NCBI GenBank assembly: GCA_020047775.1
Contig: JAIFNK010000068.1
Coordinates: 1 to 5,877 of the forward strand
Length of the DNA stretch: 5,877 nt
Direction of reading: 5' to 3'
Origin: Akkermansia sp.
Lineage (GTDB): Bacteria; Verrucomicrobiota; Verrucomicrobiia; Verrucomicrobiales; Akkermansiaceae
The notes below the pieces were generated by a model. That model saw nothing but the letters and a program-made list of their open reading frames with translations, made no database searches and was not told where the DNA came from. The position numbers and the translations under genes were made by a program. Positions within the stretch are counted from its first letter, which is position 1. Each line of letters starts with the position of its first letter. Positions 1 through 5,877 of the stretch are shown in pieces.

Positions 1-2549
1 TCCAAGGTCCAGGTGCCGGATGGGAGGGCGTTGGAAGCGGAGGTGTCGATGACGAAATCGCCCTCGAGCGTGACAGTGCCCGCGCCGGAGATGCTGTTGT
101 TGGAACCGGAGGTAGCGCCGAGCACGAACTTGAGCTGCGCGTTGTCGGCGAGAGCAAGAGTTCCGGCGCTTACCGTGGTGTTGCCGGTGTAGGCGTTGGC
201 ACCAGCGAGCGTCCAGGTGTTGGCGTGGGTTTTCGTGACGGAGGTGATATTGGCACCCGTGCCGCTGTCGGTGATGTTGGGTGTCATGGTTCCGTTGCCG
301 GAGCTGGATGTCCTGAGGGTCAGCGTCTTGGCAGCCACGGTGCTGTGGGCGATGGAGCCGGTGCCGGTAAAGTTCATCGCACCCGTGCCATTGGTTTGGA
401 TGATGACGCTGCCCCCGAGCGTGAACAGGCGGTTCGTGCTGCCGGCCACGGTGTTGTTATATTCGAAGATGCCACTGTTCAAGACAAGGTTGCTGGCGTC
501 AGCGGTGGCTGCGCCGATGCCGCTGGCAAAGCCGCCATCGGCCAGGGAGTTCACCCTGAGGCTGACGGTTCCGGTCAAAGTGGTGGTTCCGGTGTAGCTG
601 TGGGCACCGTTGATGGTCTGCCGGCTGCTACCATTCACGAGCAGATTCCCGCCGCCGGTGATGAGGCCGCTGTAGCTGGCCGAGCTGCTGGCGGGGTTGA
701 GGATGGAAAGCGTGTTGCCGGTTGTCAGGGCGACATTGCCGCCCGAGGCACCGCCGCCTTGCAGGTCTTTGACCGAGACGTTGAAGCCGTTGATGTCCAG
801 TCCCGCGGTGGAAGAGTTGGTGAGGATGATGGCTGCGGAGTTTGTATCCCCGAATGGTCCGACAGAGCTGGAAGTGGAATTTTTCCCAGCCTTGAGGATG
901 CCGTTCTGGATGTTGATCGAACCACTGAAGGAGTTGTCTCCGGCCAGGACGAGGGCGCCGGTGCCTGCCTTGGCCAGCGCGAGGGTGCCGCCGCCGGTAC
1001 CGTTCCGGATCGTCCCGGCGTAGGTGCCGTTGGTGTTGGTGGAGTTGCCCACGGTGAGGGTGGCGTTGGAGACGCTGGAGCCATTGGCGTTTTGCACAAA
1101 CGTCGTGCCGGGGGTGGCGTTCGTCGAAAGATTGGCGATGGTCACGCTATTGTCGGCCAAGGCCAGGGTGCCCGTGCTGGAAGCTCCGAAAGTCACGGCG
1201 TTTTGCAAACCCGCCGAGCTGTTGAACGCACCCGCGTTGCCCACTTGCAGCGTGCCCGCGTTGATGGTCACTCCTCCTGTGAAAGTGTTGTTGCTGCCGG
1301 AGACCACCCACGTGCTGCTCCCGTCTTTCGTGACGGCGGTGATGTTGGCACCTGTGCCACTGTCGGTGATGCCGGCGGCCAGGGTGCTAACACCGGAACC
1401 GGCACCGCCCAGGTTAATAGTCCTGGCAGAGGCGACACCGCTGTGGGGGATGGCGGCGGTCGAGGTCCAGTTCATCCCACCGGAGCCGACCACATCGAAC
1501 TTGGCGGTGCTGGCCGCAAGGGTGAACTGGCGATCCGTGCTGGCGGGCGCGGAAGAGTTGTATTCGAGTGAGCCGCCACTGAAGACCAGATTGCTGGCGG
1601 CATTGCTGGATTGGCCGATGCCGCTGGGGTTGTTGCCACTGGCCAGGGAACTCACCCGTAAGAAAGATCCGGCCAAGGTGGTGGTGCCGGTGTAGGTGTG
1701 GGTGCCGGTGAAAGTCTGCCGGCTGCCGCCACCGTTGACAATATTCCCAGCTCCGCTGATCACGCCGGCGTAGGCGGGTGTGCCGCTGGAGGGGTTCACG
1801 ATTCGAATCGTGCCGCCGTTCAGGGTGATATTGCCACCCGTGGTGCCACCACCAGTCAGTTCTTTGACAAAGACGTCGAACCCATTGATATCCAAGACTA
1901 CTCCCGCCGTGTTCGCGAAAGTGACCCCGTTGGTAAAACCTTCGGCAAGCGGCCCGGCCACGTTCGATACCGAATTCGCACCCACCTGGAGAGTCCCGCC
2001 ATTGATCGTAATGCCGCCCTTGTGGGTGTTGGCACCGGAGAGGGTGAGGATGCCGCTGCCTTCCTTGATGAGTCTGCGGTTGGTGGCATCCTGACTGAGG
2101 ATGCCGCTGATGGTGAGGTTGTGGTCGGCATTGGTGGTGATGGTCCGGTTGCCGTTGAGAATCATCGCGAGGCTGATGGTGTCCGTGATCGCGGGTGTGG
2201 AAGCCGTGGTGGTGATGTTGCCGCCGAGGGTGATCCGATTCAAAGAAAGGGTGAAGGCGTTGGCAAAGCCCGTAGTCCCATCATTGGTGAAATTGATTCC
2301 GCCGATGATGGGATCCGCGAGCAGGTCATTCACCGCACCGTTCCGGACGTCGCCAGCGAAAGTGATGGCGGTGGCGAAATCGGGTAGCGCATCGCCGCCC
2401 CAGTTGGCGGCCGTGCTCCAGTTGTCGTCTCCAGGGCCGGTGCTGCCGCCGTCCCAGATTTGGTCGGCTTGGGCGGATGAAGTGGCGAGCAGCGCGGCGA
2501 TGGCGGAGGCCAACGGGAAGGCAAGGCGGGAGGAGTATTTAATCTTCAT
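1..2549 (-). CDS. Secreted autotransporter-associated beta-strand (PATR) repeat protein, 5' part only
   Basis: Reading the minus strand from ATG at 2549-2547 gives 849 uninterrupted codons to the left edge, so the C-terminus is missing. Residues 1-28 form a signal peptide. The mature chain opens DQIWDGG and then NWSTAANWGGD, an opening I associate with verrucomicrobial beta-strand repeat proteins. The rest is rich in Gly, Thr, Ser, Asn and Ala with no cysteine seen, as expected of an extracellular beta-helix. Six PATR-like units (PF12951/TIGR02601 style, such as LTLSGANTHKGGITINGGTL) start at residues 168, 278, 414, 533, 644 and 779. The family forms right-handed parallel beta-helix stalks in autotransporter passengers and other exported surface proteins; adhesion or matrix function is inference. 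No catalytic motif is seen. Whether it ends in an outer-membrane barrel, a PEP-CTERM tail or another anchor cannot be seen. There is no Shine-Dalgarno sequence before the ATG; the start is chosen because it alone gives the intact signal peptide. The gene is divergent from a GntR-type regulator. Confidence 0.9.
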   Translation of the reverse strand, partial: MKIKYSSRLAFPLASAIAALLATSSAQADQIWDGGSTGPGDDNWSTAANWGGDALPDFATAITFAGDVRNGAVNDLLADPIIGGINFTNDGTTGFANAFTLSLNRITLGGNITTTASTPAITDTISLAMILNGNRTITTNADHNLTISGILSQDATNRRLIKEGSGILTLSGANTHKGGITINGGTLQVGANSVSNVAGPLAEGFTNGVTFANTAGVVLDINGFDVFVKELTGGGTTGGNITLNGGTIRIVNPSSGTPAYAGVISGAGNIVNGGGSRQTFTGTHTYTGTTTLAGSFLRVSSLASGNNPSGIGQSSNAASNLVFSGGSLEYNSSAPASTDRQFTLAASTAKFDVVGSGGMNWTSTAAIPHSGVASARTINLGGAGSGVSTLAAGITDSGTGANITAVTKDGSSTWVVSGSNNTFTGGVTINAGTLQVGNAGAFNSSAGLQNAVTFGASSTGTLALADNSVTIANLSTNATPGTTFVQNANGSSVSNATLTVGNSTNTNGTYAGTIRNGTGGGTLALAKAGTGALVLAGDNSFSGSINIQNGILKAGKNSTSSSVGPFGDTNSAAIILTNSSTAGLDINGFNVSVKDLQGGGASGGNVALTTGNTLSILNPASSSASYSGLITGGGNLLVNGSSRQTINGAHSYTGTTTLTGTVSLRVNSLADGGFASGIGAATADASNLVLNSGIFEYNNTVAGSTNRLFTLGGSVIIQTNGTGAMNFTGTGSIAHSTVAAKTLTLRTSSSGNGTMTPNITDSGTGANITSVTKTHANTWTLAGANAYTGNTTVSAGTLALADNAQLKFVLGATSGSNNSISGAGTVTLEGDFVIDTSASNALPSGTWTL
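138..953 (-). repeat. Internal duplication, copy 2 (residues 533-804 of the repeat protein)
   Basis: This block matches copy 1 landmark for landmark and has the same length, 272 residues. Its PATR units are LVLAGDNSFSGSINIQNG (876-953), QTINGAHSYTGTTTLTG (540-620) and WTLAGANAYTGNTTVSAG (138-215). Shared landmarks are LDINGF, SRQT, SGIG, FEYNNT and NITDSGTGANITSVTK. Over the 22 residues beginning LDINGF, 16 are identical to copy 1. The repeats have clearly diverged, so this is an old duplication and not an assembly artefact. A 93-residue spacer (residues 440-532) separates the copies. Confidence 0.88.
1233..2048 (-). repeat. Internal duplication, copy 1 (residues 168-439 of the repeat protein)
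   Basis: This block starts and ends with a PATR unit: LTLSGANTHKGGITINGGTL (1977-2048), a middle unit QTFTGTHTYTGTTTLAG (1641-1718), and WVVSGSNNTFTGGVTINAG (1233-1310). Between them lie landmarks found again in copy 2: LDINGF, SRQT, SGIG, LEYNSS and ITDSGTGANITAVTK. Copy 2 begins exactly 365 residues later in the same order. The match is also visible in DNA around the ITDSGTGANIT segment (near 1340-1375 versus 253-290). Confidence 0.88.
2466..2549 (-). other. Sec signal peptide of the beta-strand repeat protein
   Basis: Residues 1-28 have a basic n-region (Lys2, Lys4, Arg8), a hydrophobic Ala/Leu-rich core (about residues 9-22) and a c-region ending Ala-Gln-Ala, a good signal peptidase I site (cleavage predicted between Ala28 and Asp29). 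There is no lipobox cysteine, so this is not a lipoprotein. The protein is therefore exported across the inner membrane. The next step, outer membrane or medium, depends on the missing C-terminus. Confidence 0.88.
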
Positions 2550-2582
2550 GGACTGTTCGTTTTTTTGTTTGCGATCAATGAT

Positions 2583-2604
2583 GATCATCTGGGACCAGAT
2601 CATC
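2583..2604. promoter_or_regulatory. 22-bp imperfect palindrome, likely repressor operator
   Basis: The core arms ATCTGG and CCAGAT flank a 2-bp centre GA. Each arm extends by one mismatched C and then a further paired GAT/ATC, so nine base pairs per arm are symmetric and one position is not. It covers the candidate -10 and the expected transcription start of the repeat-protein gene, the usual place for a repressor site. The obvious candidate binder is the regulator encoded 87 bp away on the other strand, whose winged helix should bind as a dimer. The site could instead serve another regulator. There is no T-run after the stem on either strand, so it is not terminator-like. Confidence 0.55.
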
Positions 2605-2627
2605 CGTGAAAGCAGAATGGTTGCCAA
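2599..2627 (-). promoter_or_regulatory. Candidate sigma-70-type promoter of the repeat-protein gene
   Basis: On the minus strand, TTGGCA (2627-2622; five of six match TTGACA) and GATGAT (2604-2599; four of six match TATAAT) are separated by 17 bp. Transcription would start near 2592 and give a leader of about 43 nt. That leader contains an A-rich stretch (about 2555-2570) and no Shine-Dalgarno sequence. The -10 lies inside the 22-bp palindrome. Promoter consensus in this phylum is poorly known, so this is a moderate call. Confidence 0.45.
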
Positions 2628-2663
2628 AAGCCACGCCCTTCAATTGGATTCTGTTCGACAGCT

Positions 2664-2685
2664 TGACCCCGATGGGGTCATTTTT
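2664..2685 (+). promoter_or_regulatory. Perfect palindrome plus T5 before the regulator start (attenuator/terminator-like or operator)
   Basis: TGACCCC (2664-2670), loop GAT, GGGGTCA (2674-2680) and then TTTTT (2681-2685). As RNA from the plus strand this is a short GC-rich stem with a triplet loop and a U-run, like a small intrinsic terminator. It ends only 5 nt before the GTG start of the regulator, where a ribosome-binding site would be. Read as DNA it is a 17-bp operator-like site suited to autoregulation. The arms differ from those of the palindrome at 2583-2604, so the same protein need not bind both. Confidence 0.5.
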
Positions 2686-2690
2686 CCCAG

Positions 2691-3752
2691 GTGAGGCAGG
2701 TTTTTCCAACAGTCACCGAACAGGTGGCGCAGGCGCTGAAGGAGGGATTGCGCCAAGGTCGCTGGCAGGGTGCCATGCCGGGTCGCAACCATTTGGCGGC
2801 GGAACTGGGCGTCAACCACAAGACCGTGAAGGCGGCTCTGGCGGATCTTGAGCGGGAGGGCTTGCTGGAAGCGCGCGGCCCGGGCCGGAAACGGAGCATC
2901 CGGGACGTTGCCGCTCCTCAAGTGGCGCGCCGCGTCATGGTTCTGGCTTACGAGAGAAATGACATGCAAATGGATTATCTGGTGAAAACCATCCACCGGC
3001 TGCAAGCTGAGGGACATCGGGCGGGTTTCGCCACCAAGACCCTGAGCGATCTGGGGATGGATGTGAACCGGGTCGCCCGCTTCGTCGCGAAAACGGAAGC
3101 GGATGCCTGGGTGGTGGTGGCGGGACCCAGGGAGATTCTGGAGTGGTTCGCCACCCAAGCGCTGCCTGCGTTCGCGCTTTTCGGACGCGCGTCCCGGATT
3201 TCCATCGCCAGTGCCGCACCTGGCAAGGCGAATGCCCTCATGGATCTGGTTGACCGGCTTGTCGGTCTGGGTCACCGGCGCATCGTGATGTTGGCTCGGG
3301 AAGACCGGAGAAAGCCGACGATCGGGGGAATCGAACTGAAATATCTGGCCCGCCTCGAGGCCCATGGCATCCGCACCGGCCCTTACAACCTGCCTGACTG
3401 GGGGAACGATCCGGACGCGCTCGGGCAAAGCCTTGACTCGCTGTTCCGCCACACGCCACCGACTGCCCTGATCCTGGACGACGCCCTGATCTTTCCAGCC
3501 CTGGTCCAGCATCTCGCCCGACTGGGACTCTCCGCCCCGCAACACGTTTCGCTGGCCTGCACGGACTCTTCCGCAGCTTTCGAATGGTGCCGCCCCAGCG
3601 TCACCCACATCGCGTGGAACCACAGTGCGGTGATCAACCGCGTGGCCGGCTGGGCGAACAAGATGAGCCGCGGCATCAACGACCGGCGTCTCACCCTGAT
3701 CCGTTCGAAACTGGTTCCCGGCGGCACGATCGGACCGGTGCCGCAGGTTTAG
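2691..3752 (+). CDS. GntR-type transcriptional regulator with LacI-like effector-binding domain
   Basis: A complete 353-residue cytoplasmic DNA-binding protein. Residues 1-70 form a GntR winged helix: TVTEQVAQALKEGLRQGRW (helix 1 region), NHLAAELG, a recognition helix NHKTVKAALADL and a wing GLLEARGPGRKRS. Residues about 78-345 look like a LacI/periplasmic-binding-protein-type ligand domain: LGHRRIVML, then ARLGLSAPQHVSLACTD (the equivalent of the LacI VSVVGFDD stretch), a VTHIAWNH segment and a final LVPGGTIGP. This GntR-plus-LacI architecture is that of Bacillus subtilis AraR, where a sugar releases the repressor; the ligand here is unknown. GTG at 2691 is the only start codon after the in-frame TGA at 2664 that keeps helix 1, although no Shine-Dalgarno sequence precedes it. 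The gene is divergent to the secreted repeat-protein gene, which it probably controls (inference), and convergent with the HEAT-repeat gene. Confidence 0.92.
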   Translation: MRQVFPTVTEQVAQALKEGLRQGRWQGAMPGRNHLAAELGVNHKTVKAALADLEREGLLEARGPGRKRSIRDVAAPQVARRVMVLAYERNDMQMDYLVKTIHRLQAEGHRAGFATKTLSDLGMDVNRVARFVAKTEADAWVVVAGPREILEWFATQALPAFALFGRASRISIASAAPGKANALMDLVDRLVGLGHRRIVMLAREDRRKPTIGGIELKYLARLEAHGIRTGPYNLPDWGNDPDALGQSLDSLFRHTPPTALILDDALIFPALVQHLARLGLSAPQHVSLACTDSSAAFEWCRPSVTHIAWNHSAVINRVAGWANKMSRGINDRRLTLIRSKLVPGGTIGPVPQV

Positions 3753-3772
3753 CCTGTATTTCCAACACAAGT

Positions 3773-5877
3773 TTACCCGCGTTTCATCACCATGATAGAT
3801 GATTTCCAGCCGACTGGATTTTTTGGAAGGAAGCCGCCGGCCTCGATGAACAGGTAGTCCGTGCCGCCCAGGTTCTTTGGTGTGATCTTGAGCGCGTTCA
3901 ACTGGTTCAGATCCATCAGAATATCGCCCGACCAGAAGTGGTCCGGGGAATCGGTGGTGCCGTCCTCGCGGAAGGTGATTTTCTTGATCGGGCTGCGGCC
4001 GGGATCATTTTTGGCCGCGGGATCGAACGCATCGAGCGAGTCGATAAGCGCAACGCTGGTCCAGGTGCCGGTGAGTTTGGGATTGGCGACGAATTTTCCG
4101 TCGTTGCGGAAGATGCCTGCCTCACTGGCGGCTTCGTCGCTTTCCGGATCCTGCAGGGCCTGCCACTCGGAGGTGAACATGGGGAGAAAGCGGGTCGCTT
4201 TGTGCATCACTTCGGTGTCGAGCGGCGGGGTTTTGCGTTCTTCCAGCCACATGCTGAAAATGCCTTGCGTGACGGGCGGCATCTGGACGATGGCGCGGTC
4301 GCCGTAACGCAGGAACGCGGTGGCGGCGAAGGTGACCGGGCCTTTCGCGAACTCATCCCGGAAGTCCTTGGTGATCCATCCGCCGCGGATGGTGTCGCCG
4401 GCGCGTCTGCCGAGGCCTTCCTTACTCTCGACCAAGGGCTTGCCGTTGATGAACACCTTGAAACCATCGCCCGCGCCGACACCTTGGCCTCTCTGGACGC
4501 GGAGACGGTATTCGTATCCAGGTTTGAGGGCGGGAAACTCGAAGCTGCCGCGAACGAGGATTACTTCCTTTTCCCACAGGGTGCGTGGGATTTCGTTCCA
4601 TGGATTGCGGGTGTCGTTGTCGATCAGTTTGCCCTTGTATTGGCCGATGGGGAACTGGCCTTTTTTCCAGTTGGCTTGAGCGGGGTCGAAGTCCTTGGCA
4701 AACCAGTTTTCCATGCCTTTCGGATAAGTCACGGGGCGGTAGCGCCAGGGGGAAAGGTCGTATTTCTGTGTTTCAGGCGGGTCGAAGCTGAAGAGGTTCC
4801 ACTCGGCGTTTTTCAGGTCGGGGCCGAAGGGCTTCCAGTCGTAGTCGTGAATGTCGACTTTTTGATAGAGCGCGACGAGATCGTCGATCGTGTTGGTGAC
4901 GGTGCCATTTTGCGCGGGGCTATCGAGGTTGTTGAAAATCGTGCGGCGGTTCTTGCCTACAAACTGATAGACCAGCTGGTCGCGGATGATCGGCTTGATG
5001 GCGGCGCGCAGTTCGGGGCCGAATTTCTGCGGATCGGCGGCGAGGAAGATCTCGCTGTAGGGGAGTGCTTCGCCGGGGTTGAGCTGTTTTCCAAGTTGAT
5101 AGAGCACGTCGTATCCGCCGGGAGTGCTGGCGAGGGTGCCGGCGAGGCGTCCGAGGGTTTGCTTCCTGTGGCCGGTGAGGTCTTGCCCGCCTTCCCATCT
5201 CTCGGGACCGGAGTAATCCAGATAGGATTGGCCGAAGACCTTGAGGGCGAGATCGCGAGGCTTGCCGGAGGCGCCGGGCAGGATTTCCGTCAGTTTGGAG
5301 ATGACTGCGCCGGTGACGCTTTGGCGCGGAGTGGATTGCAGGAGTTCGCCGACGGCGGGCATGACCTTCTCGTAACAGCGTTCGTCGGCGGCGACGCTCG
5401 CCAAGACTATGGCCGAGCCTTGCTGGAGCCATGGTTCCTGGTGCTTGAGATAGGACAGGAGGAGCTCTACGTGGGGGACGATCATGTCCGGAGTGGCGTG
5501 CTGGATGAGCGAGAGGCAGGCATCCTTGACCCACCAGGATTCCTTGTCGTCCTTGAGGCGTTCGATGGCGATGTCGAAGAGGCGTTTTGACCAGTCAGCT
5601 TGAGGGTCGAAGGCTTTGGTGGCGGCGCGGAATCCGGCATTGCGGACACGAGGGTCTGAGTGTTTGCAGAATTCTTCGAGCAGAGCGGGGCGCACGCGCG
5701 GGCCGGGTTTCGGAAACATGTAGTCGCAGGTCAGTCCGGCCGCGTTGGGGGCAACCATGTTGCGGACCAGGTAATCCGGGTGGTAAACGTAGCGGCGGAT
5801 TTCGTCGTCGGTGAGTTCCTTTTGATTGAGCCGCCGGATGAGTGGCAGGGAGGAATCCTGTGTCAGCGTTTCCTTGG
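3773..5877 (-). CDS. Large HEAT-repeat protein with lipocalin-like C-terminal domain, 3' part only
   Basis: The frame is open from the right edge (first whole codon 5875-5873) to TAA at 3775-3773, giving 700 codons. The first Met is at 5758, but 39 upstream in-frame codons (including DDEIRRYVYHPDYLVRN) continue the same helical repeat, so that Met is internal and the true start lies outside. The first part (about residues 30-200) has HEAT-like helix pairs, for example HSDPRVRNAGFRA and EPWLQQGSAIVLASVA. A middle region rich in Trp, Tyr and Pro follows. Next is a beta-rich segment (SFEFPALKPGYEYRLRV, GFKVFINGKPLVES) like a ligand-binding jelly roll, and last a lipocalin-like domain. I see no catalytic motif and cannot name a function. 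The architecture recalls large exported PDZ/HEAT proteins of Verrucomicrobia and Planctomycetes (possibly the DUF6288 type, low certainty). Location is unknown because the N-terminus is missing. Its stop lies 20 bp from that of the convergent regulator. Confidence 0.83.
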   Translation of the reverse strand, partial: KETLTQDSSLPLIRRLNQKELTDDEIRRYVYHPDYLVRNMVAPNAAGLTCDYMFPKPGPRVRPALLEEFCKHSDPRVRNAGFRAATKAFDPQADWSKRLFDIAIERLKDDKESWWVKDACLSLIQHATPDMIVPHVELLLSYLKHQEPWLQQGSAIVLASVAADERCYEKVMPAVGELLQSTPRQSVTGAVISKLTEILPGASGKPRDLALKVFGQSYLDYSGPERWEGGQDLTGHRKQTLGRLAGTLASTPGGYDVLYQLGKQLNPGEALPYSEIFLAADPQKFGPELRAAIKPIIRDQLVYQFVGKNRRTIFNNLDSPAQNGTVTNTIDDLVALYQKVDIHDYDWKPFGPDLKNAEWNLFSFDPPETQKYDLSPWRYRPVTYPKGMENWFAKDFDPAQANWKKGQFPIGQYKGKLIDNDTRNPWNEIPRTLWEKEVILVRGSFEFPALKPGYEYRLRVQRGQGVGAGDGFKVFINGKPLVESKEGLGRRAGDTIRGGWITKDFRDEFAKGPVTFAATAFLRYGDRAIVQMPPVTQGIFSMWLEERKTPPLDTEVMHKATRFLPMFTSEWQALQDPESDEAASEAGIFRNDGKFVANPKLTGTWTSVALIDSLDAFDPAAKNDPGRSPIKKITFREDGTTDSPDHFWSGDILMDLNQLNALKITPKNLGGTDYLFIEAGGFLPKNPVGWKSSIMVMKRG
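3776..4075 (-). other. Lipocalin-like C-terminal domain of the HEAT-repeat protein
   Basis: The last 100 residues begin LTGTWTSVALIDSLDAF and continue with IKKITFREDG, FWSGDILMD, a TDYLFIEAGGF strand and a closing SSIMVMKRG. The order (GTW...V, a DG turn after a strand, W-G-x-L, Y-L-F-I-E, final VMKR) matches from memory a small beta-barrel module found at the ends of some Firmicutes M56/BlaR-type membrane proteins (pattern GKWxSVDFV... YMFxEWKSGDY... YYVLKR). Such modules are thought to bind a small ligand or substrate, but its role here is unknown. The usual WKSGDY element is replaced by AGGFLPKNPVGW. Confidence 0.5.
4236..4640 (-). other. Beta-sandwich-like domain of the HEAT-repeat protein
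   Basis: The segment runs from about NPWNEIPRTLWEKEVILV through the strands SFEFPALKPGYEYRLRV, GDGFKVFINGKPLVE, GGWITKDF, GPVTFAATAFLRYGD and QGIFSMWLEE. Alternating hydrophobic strands with a 'pulled-in' phrase such as FKVFINGKPLVES resemble the sugar-binding jelly rolls attached to glycoside hydrolases. This is a fold impression only; the boundaries are approximate and no ligand residues can be assigned. Confidence 0.4.

Noticed and set aside
1..2549. The possibility that the tandem similar blocks are a CRISPR array or a DNA satellite.
   Set aside because: The repeats are coding, diverged at the DNA level, hundreds of bases long and maintained in frame. There is no short identical repeat with unique spacers.
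2651..2661. Short palindrome CTGTTCGACAG, with CTGTTCG repeated at 2553-2559.
   Set aside because: The arms are only 4 bp plus a central C-G, and the direct repeat is 7 bp. Such matches are expected by chance in 140 bp, and no promoter element lines up with them.
196..2694. Several long plus-strand open frames, including a 448-codon frame at 225-1571.
   Set aside because: They lie antisense to the repeat-protein gene, which has a signal peptide, PATR repeats and no interruption. The plus-strand translations show no recognisable domain and owe their length to GC-rich Gly/Thr/Ala/Asn codons, which leave few stops on the opposite strand.
2640..3770. A 376-codon minus-strand open frame opposite the regulator.
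   Set aside because: The plus-strand product has a complete GntR winged helix and LacI-like domain. The opposing frame is rich in Arg, His, Gln and Pro and looks random.
3938..5590. A 550-codon plus-strand open frame opposite the HEAT-repeat gene.
   Set aside because: It is a shadow: the minus-strand frame extends through the window edge with clear HEAT-like and lipocalin-like sequence, while the plus-strand translation is a Gly/Val/Glu/Ala-rich string without domain signatures.

Overview
The window looks like chromosome of a GC-rich bacterium of the Verrucomicrobiota (Verrucomicrobiales-like, for example a Luteolibacter or Haloferula relative). This is inferred from gene content: a secreted autotransporter-associated beta-strand repeat protein with the NWSTAANWGGD opening common in that phylum, a GntR/LacI hybrid regulator of a kind abundant there, and a large HEAT-repeat protein of a Verrucomicrobia/Planctomycetes type. 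No sequence search was possible, so the taxonomic call is moderate.

Layout. (1) Positions 1-2549, minus strand: the N-terminal 849 codons of a large secreted repeat protein with a clear signal peptide, running off the left edge. Two copies of a 272-residue block lie in register 365 residues apart, each with three PATR-like beta-strand repeat units. (2) Positions 2550-2690: a 141-bp divergent intergenic region with a candidate promoter for the repeat protein, a 22-bp imperfect palindrome over its -10 and presumed start site, and a perfect 7-bp-arm palindrome followed by five T just before the regulator's GTG start. (3) Positions 2691-3752, plus strand: a complete 353-residue regulator with a GntR winged helix and a LacI/periplasmic-binding-protein-like effector domain. 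(4) Positions 3773-5877, minus strand: the C-terminal 700 codons of a large protein with HEAT-like helical repeats, a middle beta-sandwich-like region and a 100-residue lipocalin-like C-terminal domain. Its start lies beyond the right edge.

How the genes may work together. The regulator is divergent to the repeat-protein gene, and the palindrome over that gene's candidate promoter is where a repressor would bind. The simplest reading is a local ligand-responsive switch for a secreted surface or matrix protein, with the ligand (perhaps a sugar) unknown. The HEAT-repeat gene is tail-to-tail with the regulator (20 bp between stop codons) and need not belong to this unit. No RNA genes, mobile elements or CRISPR arrays were seen. 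The long plus-strand open frames between 196 and 2694 are antisense shadows of the repeat-protein gene.
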